Below are positions 37,956-44,359 of a stretch of DNA of 44,359 bases, one piece after another. The notes below the pieces were generated by a model, which searched no databases, was not told where the DNA came from, and saw only the letters and a list, made by a program, of their open reading frames with translations. The position numbers were made by a program, and so were the translations under genes. Within the stretch, counting starts at the first letter, position 1; every line of letters begins with the position of its first letter. The stretch is taken from IMG/VR virus record IMGVR_UViG_3300045256_000062, positions 1-44,359 of that record. One strand, given 5' to 3'. Source of the stretch: a virus.

Positions 37956-38394
37956 GAAATACCTAGCCTTTCTAGTTGTTTTCCTTGCAATTCCCTGCTG
38001 CGCTCAGGACCATAAGCCGATCAGGAAAGAAAAAGCCTGGATCGCGCTTACAGGCCTGTCCGCAGCCTCAAGCCTTTCGGACGCCATAGCTACCATGAGA
38101 AACCGCGACCGCGGGGACCATCTGATAGCCACCTATGGCACCTACGGATGCGGGCCTACGGCTCAGCAGTACTGCGGTTTCACCGAGCACAACCCCATAG
38201 AACGCCCGTTCACTTCCCTGCCTAAACCTGCGTACTATTCCTGGAAACTGGGTGAAAGCGCTCTCAGTTCCTACGTCGGCCTTCGCATGAAGCGCAGCCA
38301 TCGCTGGTATCGGCATATTTGGTGGCTGCCGCAGACCGTGAACGTTGCGAGCGGAATCGTTGGGGCGGTGTACAATACAGCACATGGCGGTTAG
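37954..38394 (+). CDS. Exported plus-strand protein, 146 aa
   Basis: Signal peptide (MKYLAFLVVFLAIPCCA), predicted cleavage before Gln. The mature part has WIALTGLSAASSLSDAIAT, a Cys pair (CGPTAQQYC), EHNPIERPF and a helical C-terminus (YYSWKLGESALSSYVGL, VNVASGIVGAVYN). The layout resembles the 157-aa protein at 32065. It faces away from the tailspike gene, with start codons overlapping in the CATG. No clear promoter or ribosome-binding site is seen. It may be an independently acquired accessory gene. Confidence 0.7.
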   Translation: MKYLAFLVVFLAIPCCAQDHKPIRKEKAWIALTGLSAASSLSDAIATMRNRDRGDHLIATYGTYGCGPTAQQYCGFTEHNPIERPFTSLPKPAYYSWKLGESALSSYVGLRMKRSHRWYRHIWWLPQTVNVASGIVGAVYNTAHGG

Positions 38395-38451
38395 CGGTTT
38401 CGCTTTACGTTCTCTATTGCAAAGCCCTCTGCGGGGTACTAGCGTTACGGC

Positions 38452-38598
38452 GTGATTCAGGTCGCATTCCTAGCGTTATTCCTTGTCGTGGCCCTGGTTG
38501 CCATAAGCGAAGCGTGGCACGAGGGAGACATTCCCTGGAAATCTGGGCGTTGGCTCCTATTCTTGGGCATTGTTGCGCTGGTTTCTTGGCTGCTGTGA
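38452..38598 (+). CDS. Two-helix membrane protein, 48 aa
   Basis: GTG 38452 to TGA 38598; a stop in frame just upstream leaves this as the only start region. Two hydrophobic segments (VAFLALFLVVALVAI and WLLFLGIVALVSWLL) are joined by a short polar loop (SEAWHEGDIPWKSGR). This hairpin layout is that of class II holins. The gene follows the exported protein and its end overlaps the end of the minus-strand 473-aa gene by 42 nt. Confidence 0.55.
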   Translation: MIQVAFLALFLVVALVAISEAWHEGDIPWKSGRWLLFLGIVALVSWLL

Positions 38599-39978
38599 AA
38601 TGAGAGATTTTTCCAGCGCAAGTAGATAGGGAGACAGTGCCAATCTTCCGCCGCCGCTCGCTGATCGCGCCAAAATCATCTGAGTAGTTGGACTTGCGAG
38701 AAATTCGGGTACTCCCAATCCCAGCGCAGAGCCTACGAGTGCGCCTCGGGGTCCTCCCTCCCTGTATCCAAGAAATCCGCCAATACCAGCTCCAGCCAAG
38801 GCTCCAGTATGCGCAGCCACTCTCCCCGCAATTCGTTGCATAACTCCCGCCTGATCGGATAGCCTCATGGCCTGCTGACGTGCAGGAATGAGGCTAGAAA
38901 TCTTCTGGTTAAGGTCGGAATTTCCCGGTACTAGGTTGTCAAGCTCATTGTCCAAAGCTCCATATAGGCGTTGCTTGACCTGCTGAACAGCACTCATTCT
39001 CTGCCATTCTGGAGGCCAGCTTTGGATTTCTTGCCCAATACCGCGCTTCATCTCGAGGAGTTCATCGGGAGTGAATTGCGTTCGGCCACTCTGGTCTAGG
39101 TCGAGCAGGTCATGTAAAGATGCCAGCTTATCGCGGATTGTTCGGGCATTCCGCGGCAAGCTCGAAATCGCATTGTTCAGAACATCATGCGCGGGCTGGC
39201 TGCTGCCGGTAACTCCGCTCTGCGTGGCTTGGTGAACGGCATCTTCCATCTGTGAAGTCAAGTCAGAAATCTGCGATTTGGCCTGAGCAGCGAGAGTTGA
39301 CGGCCTGACTCCCTGCGTGTTTTCTAGTACGGCCTGCCCGATAGTTCGCCCGCGACCTCTCATTCTTTCGCTTACCTTGAGCGCGGACTCTGCCATTGGA
39401 GGAGCAACCTTGGACAGTAGCGCGGATGTGCCTTCGGCTAGTGGCTGAAACGCTGCTCCGCTGATTGCTGCGCTTTTTGCTTCCGCTGGACTTGCGCCGC
39501 CAACTAATGCACCTGTCCCCGTGCCAGCACCGGAGGCCAAAACGCGACCGCCAAAGCGGAGAAGATTTGGAGCTACGCCAGCGCCTCTAATCACTGGGAA
39601 AAGCCCTCCCGTTGCCATCGCTCCAGCCGTAGTTCCTGCAAACTGGCCGGATTGTTTCATGTACTGGTTTTCGTTGGCCGCCACATCGGAAGGAGAAACT
39701 CCCGCAGGAAGGGTGACATTTCGTAGCCGAGGGTCTTGGCGATACGCTTCCTCGTTCGGGATGATGTTTGCCAGCTTCTTGCGGGATTGTGCGAGTGCGT
39801 ATCCCTCAGGGTCTGTCTCAATACTCGGTTGCAAGGCCGTTCGCGCATTGAGGATTGGGCCGCCCTTCTTCGCCTGATAGCTTCCCGCAGGCATGGAAAC
39901 GGGTGTAGCTCCGAGGTCCGAAAGATCGGACTGGCTTGCGCCGAGGTCGCTGAGATCGTACTTGTCGCCGTTCGCCAT
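38557..39978 (-). CDS. Probable internal virion protein, 473 aa
   Basis: The N-terminus has a repeated short motif (YDLSDLGASQ, DLSDLGATP). Residues about 150-210 are Gly/Ala-rich with glycine-zipper features, the middle is a long Gln/Ser/Leu-rich helical part (residues about 230-380), and a second glycine-rich hydrophobic stretch (AGAGIGGFLGYREGG) follows. Ejection proteins of podoviruses have this mix. It starts 2 nt after the 497-aa gene. It may form part of the channel for DNA entry. No enzymatic motif is seen. Confidence 0.65.
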   Translation of the reverse strand: MANGDKYDLSDLGASQSDLSDLGATPVSMPAGSYQAKKGGPILNARTALQPSIETDPEGYALAQSRKKLANIIPNEEAYRQDPRLRNVTLPAGVSPSDVAANENQYMKQSGQFAGTTAGAMATGGLFPVIRGAGVAPNLLRFGGRVLASGAGTGTGALVGGASPAEAKSAAISGAAFQPLAEGTSALLSKVAPPMAESALKVSERMRGRGRTIGQAVLENTQGVRPSTLAAQAKSQISDLTSQMEDAVHQATQSGVTGSSQPAHDVLNNAISSLPRNARTIRDKLASLHDLLDLDQSGRTQFTPDELLEMKRGIGQEIQSWPPEWQRMSAVQQVKQRLYGALDNELDNLVPGNSDLNQKISSLIPARQQAMRLSDQAGVMQRIAGRVAAHTGALAGAGIGGFLGYREGGPRGALVGSALGLGVPEFLASPTTQMILARSASGGGRLALSPYLLALEKSLISQQPRNQRNNAQE

Positions 39979-39979
39979 G

Positions 39980-41473
39980 TTATTCGACTACCTGGGCTCC
40001 GCGGCTCTTTGCCGCTTCAACCTTGTCAGCGGGAACGTTCCACGTCCTGCCATCGGGGGTTTTCATCTGCACTGTGCCAGCGCCCTTCTTCGGCGGCCGC
40101 ATGGCCTTTTCGTTCACGTACTGCTGTTCCGCATTCAGCGCCGCAGCGAGGGTGTCCTTCGACATCTTTCCGGTGTTCGCCAGGTCCTCGAAGTGCTCCA
40201 TTAGCTGCTCGCCGCCGCGAGACCCGACGTGCGCCTGCATCAGCGCCGTCGCCAGCAATCCGTTGACGTGAGTTCTGAGCGCGACGTATCGCGGATCTGC
40301 GGTTCCGATTTTCCCCGCAAGAAACTCATTCCATCGCGGTGACAGCGCTTCAAGTTCTCCGGGCTTGAATTGCGCGAGGTCCTTCTGCGCCAGATCGAAC
40401 AGTCCGCCCGGACTCGTCAACTGCCGTGCCACTACTACTTTGGCGGATTCCGAGCTGGGCAGTGACGTGACGCCCGTGGCTCCTGCGCTTCGCAATTCCT
40501 CGGGCGTTCCGGCAACTTGCGTACCATCCGGCAAGGACCCTACCGACATATTCGGCACTTTGCCCTTGGCTACGATTCTCGGACCTGCGGGAGCTGTTGG
40601 AGCCTGTCCGCCCTTTCCAGAAGGTGCGGGGCTGCCCGTTCCGCCAATCACGGGAGAAGTCGTAGTTGTCTTGGGCAGCGCGATGATGTTTCCATCCTCA
40701 TCCTGCTTGTATTCCGTGGTGCTGGAAGTCTTGGACATCATGGAAGAAATGGCGTTTACATCCACGCGCCCCACTTCCTGCCCGAATTGATTTAGCACGT
40801 GGTAAAACGGTTTTCTAGTTTGCGGGTCAAGGTCTGGGATGTACTTCTTCGCTCCGGGCACCATGTTTCCAGTGAGCGGCTTGGTGTCGATCAGGTTGTT
40901 GTTGTCATCCCACACGCCTTCGAGACCCTTGGAACGCAGCGTGCTTTCGATCTGGTTGCGCTTCTGCTGATTGCCGAGTCCAACCTTCGTAAGGTCAATG
41001 GTAGGCCGCTGCGAGAAGTAATCCGCTTGAGCGGAATGCAGGCGATTGAGTATGTCCTGATTTTGCAGTTCACGATTCTGATTGATGAGTCCGGCGAGGA
41101 GATTGTACTGCTGCATAAGCGGCTGAATCCTTCGCTGGCGCTGGAAATCTCCCGTAATCACGCTGCCCAAGGTGGGATTGCGTGCGCTGACAAAGGCCCC
41201 GAGAAGGGCTCGTGCTGTTCCGATGGGCTTCGGAGTCAGTGCCGCTCTTAGCTGATTTCCGGTGTTGACGAAATCCTGATACTCCTGCGTTCCCTGAAGC
41301 GAAGGCTGCGGGCTCACCAGCGCTGCGGCCAGATCAGAAGCCCCTCGATAACCCGGCACGGTGTCAAATGCTGGCGCAGCGGGAGCCTCTTCGTCTAGGC
41401 CGCTATCGCCATAGGCCACATCCCATACCGGATTGTTGAATCGAAACCTTGGGTCTAGTGCTGGATTAGCCAT
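39980..41473 (-). CDS. Probable internal virion protein, 497 aa
   Basis: Long helical, Gln-rich protein. The first 60 residues are Pro/Ala-rich (PRFRFNNPVWDVAYG), a long helix follows (QRRIQPLMQQYNLLAGLINQ), and the end has a helical block (NAEQQYVNEKAMRPPKK) and a GTVQMKTPDGRTWNVP segment like that of peptidoglycan- or virion-associated proteins. It begins 7 nt after the small virion gene at the join. A fragment of its start is repeated at position 1-117. An injection or tail-core role is likely. Confidence 0.65.
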   Translation of the reverse strand: MANPALDPRFRFNNPVWDVAYGDSGLDEEAPAAPAFDTVPGYRGASDLAAALVSPQPSLQGTQEYQDFVNTGNQLRAALTPKPIGTARALLGAFVSARNPTLGSVITGDFQRQRRIQPLMQQYNLLAGLINQNRELQNQDILNRLHSAQADYFSQRPTIDLTKVGLGNQQKRNQIESTLRSKGLEGVWDDNNNLIDTKPLTGNMVPGAKKYIPDLDPQTRKPFYHVLNQFGQEVGRVDVNAISSMMSKTSSTTEYKQDEDGNIIALPKTTTTSPVIGGTGSPAPSGKGGQAPTAPAGPRIVAKGKVPNMSVGSLPDGTQVAGTPEELRSAGATGVTSLPSSESAKVVVARQLTSPGGLFDLAQKDLAQFKPGELEALSPRWNEFLAGKIGTADPRYVALRTHVNGLLATALMQAHVGSRGGEQLMEHFEDLANTGKMSKDTLAAALNAEQQYVNEKAMRPPKKGAGTVQMKTPDGRTWNVPADKVEAAKSRGAQVVE

Positions 41474-41479
41474 GGTGCC

Positions 41480-41761
41480 TCACACGAGGAAACTTGCTAT
41501 TCTCCCGAGCCCCCCGAGAAATCCGCCACGGCCGGCCTGCCCCGCGAGACCCGCAAGAACCGGATTCCTTCCCGGGCCTCCGTACTGGTTTATCCCGCCG
41601 CGGAATGCCTGCATGAAGCTCGGGCGGTCAGGCTGCTGGTTATCGGGCTGAAACCCTCCGCTTGCGTCGAGGCCCGATCCGAAATCAGGGGCTGGGCCAT
41701 AGGTAACATCATTCTGGCGAATCCGCGGTGCGCCGAGCGATGACAAGAAGCTGAATGCCAT
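41480..41761 (-). CDS. Second copy of the 93-aa small virion protein
   Basis: Same as 124-405, offset by 41356, with the same AGGAGAT site. One gene in the circular unit, seen twice because of the terminal overlap. Confidence 0.7.
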   Translation of the reverse strand: MAFSFLSSLGAPRIRQNDVTYGPAPDFGSGLDASGGFQPDNQQPDRPSFMQAFRGGINQYGGPGRNPVLAGLAGQAGRGGFLGGLGRIASFLV

Positions 41762-41771
41762 AGGGAATCTC

Positions 41772-42365
41772 CTAGTGAAGACCGAACAAACTTCCAAGGC
41801 CCGAGCCAAGCGAAGACATGAACGTATCGCCGAATCCTGGATGGCCCTTGACGATTCCGTAGGTGCCGACGCTCTGGCCCACAAGCTGGTTCTGAAGCTG
41901 GTTCAGGCTGTTCAGGAAACTGGTGTCCACGCCGTAGAGTTGCGCGATGCCTTGCAAGCCGACGAGCTTGCGCCTCAGCGCCTCATCCGCGAATGTTTTC
42001 TGGTTCTGCAATTCCTGCTGCGCGAAGTCCCTTCCCTTGCTCCGCGCCAGTTCTCCCATGAACGACCCGAATCCTGCGGAGTTTCCCGTCCGCGCCATTC
42101 TCCTGCTGGCTGCGTCCTGAGCCGCGCCATAAGATGAGCCAAGCGCCCCAAGGGTGCTTTGCTCGATAGCGCTCTTTTCCTGCGGAGAGTATCCGGAATT
42201 GAGCAGCGAAGAATAGCCCGGCATGAGCGCCCCATACTCCGAGTTGCGCTGGCCGATTGCAGGAGTTCCCAGCGAGGAAAGGAAGCTCGACTGCTGCCCA
42301 AGGGTTTTATCCACTCCCTTGCGGCTGCCCGAATCGAATGAAATTCCTGGATAGAATCCGCCCAT
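41772..42365 (-). CDS. Second copy of the 197-aa virion protein
   Basis: Same as 416-1009; I see no differences in the translation. A single gene in the circular unit. Confidence 0.75.
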   Translation of the reverse strand: MGGFYPGISFDSGSRKGVDKTLGQQSSFLSSLGTPAIGQRNSEYGALMPGYSSLLNSGYSPQEKSAIEQSTLGALGSSYGAAQDAASRRMARTGNSAGFGSFMGELARSKGRDFAQQELQNQKTFADEALRRKLVGLQGIAQLYGVDTSFLNSLNQLQNQLVGQSVGTYGIVKGHPGFGDTFMSSLGSGLGSLFGLH

Positions 42366-42368
42366 AGG

Positions 42369-42902
42369 TTACTCCACGCTTACAATTCTGAGTTGCCCCG
42401 CATTCGGGGCGTGATAGCCGTACCCGGGAATCTGCGACTGCCCGCTGCCGCTTGTAGGAGAAAGGCTCGGCCCGGAACTTGTAGTGGAAAGGTTGCCGGG
42501 CGTCACGGCGGTCGGGGGACTGCCGAACGTGATCTTGTTGCTGACTCCCCCGAGCTTGGTGCTCTTGTACCAACGCCAATAGGTCGTTAGTCCCGCGAGC
42601 GTGGTGGTGCGGTAGTTCCTGACGGCACCAAGCGAAATCACATGGGCATCGGCGAAAGAAACAACCGTTGCATATTCGAGGAAGTACTCTTCCCCGGCCT
42701 GCGGATGCCTGTCTGTGATCTGCACGTCTATCACGCCGTTCGTTCCGGTGACGTTGATTCCTCCCTGCGCCATGGGAGGAGCAATGCCTCCGAGCTGCGC
42801 GGTCATGGTATTGATGTACTGCTGCATCAGCAGCAAATCCTCATAGAGTCCGGGATTGCTGTCGCGCACCGAAAGAATGTTCTTGAGCGCCAGAGGCTTC
42901 AC
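42369..42902 (-). CDS. Second copy of the 177-aa structural protein
   Basis: Same as 1013-1546; I see no differences in the translation. A single gene in the circular unit. Confidence 0.7.
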   Translation of the reverse strand: MKPLALKNILSVRDSNPGLYEDLLLMQQYINTMTAQLGGIAPPMAQGGINVTGTNGVIDVQITDRHPQAGEEYFLEYATVVSFADAHVISLGAVRNYRTTTLAGLTTYWRWYKSTKLGGVSNKITFGSPPTAVTPGNLSTTSSGPSLSPTSGSGQSQIPGYGYHAPNAGQLRIVSVE

Positions 42903-44359
42903 GCGTTTATGCCTCGCACCTGCGCGAACCTTGAAGGCGTGATGTAGAGCGAGAAACCCTGCAGGCTGAAGAAGTCTCCTGCGGCATCCGTTCCGAACTT
43001 TACTGCCATGCGGTAGCCCTGCTTCTGGATTTGCCGCTCCATGTTGGTGAAGCCATTCTGCGACAGTGTCCAGCTGCGAATGACCGTCTTATTGGTCTGG
43101 TCGCCGCGGAACAGAGTCAGGTTGCAGCTGCCCGCTCCGACTATGTTCGCCACCACATAGCCGAAATTCAGCCGCACGCTGTCCTGCGCGTATCCGCTCT
43201 GCCAGTAGGAATTGATGGCCGCGCCGTCGTCGCTGTGCACGGTGTAGGTCGTGTCGAGCTGGTAGATCGCTCCGGTTCCCGCGCCGTTCCCGAGAAACAA
43301 TTGTTGCGTTCCATCGTCGCGCAGCACGAGGGCCATGGAGTTGACGGAGATGGCCCATGGAGCCCACTTCCTCTGCCCTTCCCCGAATCCTTCGACGTAA
43401 TCCATCGTGAGAATCTTGTTGGGCGTCGTGGCCGCTCCGAACGGAGCCGCGACGTAGATTCGCTTTCTCTTGGTGTCCACGGTCACGTTGATGAGATGGC
43501 CGTAGGTCCAGTTGATCGAATCCCACGTCGGCTGAATCTCTTTGCTGAGCTTGTTTTCCTCGCCGAGCGTTCCGCCGTCGAAGAAGTAGAGTCCCTCCTG
43601 CGAGGCGATCACCGCCCACTCGTCTCCGAGTCCCACTCCGCGAACCGAAGGCGTTCCGACCTTTGCTGAAATCTGCTGGATGGTCCACGCACTCGGCTCG
43701 TTCTGCCCGTCATCCGCCGTGGCATAGAGGCTTCGTTCCTTGGAAAAGTAGAGTATGTTCCTGAGCACAAAGCCCGAAGTGACTCTCGTGCCGTCGCCTT
43801 GGGCTACTTGCAGGAATCCAGCAACGCCGTCGAAACTTTCCGGGTCTTCCGATCCCGATGAGCGGACCACGGAAGGGTCAACATCCGGGGAGCTTGATGG
43901 ATAGATTTCAAGGCAATCAATCAGGAATGCGCCGTTGTTTGTCGGCGTGCTGTCGGCATAGATTTGCAGCACAAGGTCCGATGGAATAGTGGTCTGCGCG
44001 GTCAGCAGCGTGGCTGTAAACTCCTGATACCAGGTGGCCAGCTGCGAAGGAGTGACGGAAATTCCGGTTGTGGTGAATCCTCCGGTGGCGCTGTGCGCGT
44101 TGATATGAAGGGTGCCGGCAGCCAGCGTGCTGTTCTTTGCGATTCTTGCCCTGATACTATAAGCCGTGTTCGGGCTAAGCACGGGATTCCCGAGATAGTC
44201 CCGATAGAGCGTCTGGGCAATCTTTCCCCGCGTTACCGTGGCTCCGTCTCCGACAATCGCGTAAGCATCGCCGAACACTACGGGATAGCCGGAGGCGTTC
44301 GCCGAAGCGCCGCCCGCGCTTGAGGTCGTGTCCTGCACCCATCCAAACGGGAAGTTGGG
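42899..44359 (-). CDS. Second copy of the large tail gene, cut by window edge
   Basis: The C-terminal half of the 983-aa tail protein, running off the window end. One residue differs from the first copy: Asp in place of Asn in the short segment before GATVTRG (base 44248 versus 2892). The first copy is complete at 1543-4494. Confidence 0.9.
   Translation of the reverse strand, partial: PNFPFGWVQDTTSSAGGASANASGYPVVFGDAYAIVGDGATVTRGKIAQTLYRDYLGNPVLSPNTAYSIRARIAKNSTLAAGTLHINAHSATGGFTTTGISVTPSQLATWYQEFTATLLTAQTTIPSDLVLQIYADSTPTNNGAFLIDCLEIYPSSSPDVDPSVVRSSGSEDPESFDGVAGFLQVAQGDGTRVTSGFVLRNILYFSKERSLYATADDGQNEPSAWTIQQISAKVGTPSVRGVGLGDEWAVIASQEGLYFFDGGTLGEENKLSKEIQPTWDSINWTYGHLINVTVDTKRKRIYVAAPFGAATTPNKILTMDYVEGFGEGQRKWAPWAISVNSMALVLRDDGTQQLFLGNGAGTGAIYQLDTTYTVHSDDGAAINSYWQSGYAQDSVRLNFGYVVANIVGAGSCNLTLFRGDQTNKTVIRSWTLSQNGFTNMERQIQKQGYRMAVKFGTDAAGDFFSLQGFSLYITPSRFAQVRGINA

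Larger units (their letters stand above)
41357..44359. repeat. Terminal direct repeat, right copy
   Basis: Second copy of 1-3003, with the two base differences noted for the left copy. It ends inside the large tail gene. One unit length earlier the same sequence begins the window, so features here are the same genes seen twice. Confidence 0.95.

Noticed and set aside
1-44359. Lysogeny genes, diversity-generating retroelement, tRNA genes
   Set aside because: I looked for integrase, repressor, reverse transcriptase and tRNA-like features and found none that I could support; variable-looking repeats are not linked to a reverse transcriptase.

Overview
The window is one complete unit of a tailed-phage genome, read slightly past its own end. 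Positions 1-3003 recur at 41357-44359 with only two differences that I can find, so the contig closes on itself with a unit of 41,356 bp. Both window ends cut through genes, which fits a circular or circularly permuted genome opened at an arbitrary point. The virion genes run terS, terL, portal, scaffold, P22-sized coat protein, head-to-tail adaptor and a large tail protein. There is no tape-measure or sheath gene, so a short-tailed (podovirus-like) particle is likely. The host is inferred to be an acidobacterium. Sequence after one signal peptide begins LPDAP, which I associate from memory with Acidobacteriota exported proteins. In addition, all five signal peptides seen here place Gln at +1 after the predicted cleavage site.

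Almost everything is on the minus strand, so genes are read from high to low coordinates. Region A (15436 to 1, continuing through the join at 41356) is the packaging and morphogenesis operon: a 109-aa protein, TerS, TerL, small proteins, portal, scaffold, coat, adaptor and tail genes, then two probable internal virion proteins at 41473-38557. Region B (37955-31097) holds two signal-peptide-bearing tailspike-like proteins, two proteins with a shared C-terminal domain, a fibronectin-like protein and small membrane proteins. Region C (31046-26142) holds nucleotide and DNA metabolism: a MazG-like protein, a metallophosphoesterase, two paralogous beta-class DNA methyltransferases with an M15-type endolysin and a secreted protein between them, a coiled-coil membrane protein and a dNTP pyrophosphohydrolase-like protein. 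Region D (25960-25155) is a regulatory switch zone with a ribbon-helix-helix protein, inverted repeats and a plus-strand gene. Region E (25154-16649) is the early operon. Its genes are chained by 4-nt ATGA or GTGA overlaps and include an ERF annealing protein, RusA, HNH, a Dcm-like protein, many small proteins and three genes with long in-frame tandem repeats.

Three plus-strand islands interrupt this layout: 15737-16636 (an unknown protein plus a transposase-like DNA-binding domain, from a strong promoter containing a perfect palindrome), 25406-25741, and 37954-38598 (a secreted protein plus a two-helix membrane protein).

I see no DNA polymerase, helicase, primase, RNA polymerase, integrase, tRNA or CRISPR array. 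Replication therefore probably relies on the host, with phage-encoded annealing and junction-resolving functions. The most unusual content is the repurposed-looking transposase N-terminus, exported tailspike-like proteins, the trio of repeat proteins, a cytosine methyltransferase lacking its ENV motif, and several structured intergenic elements.
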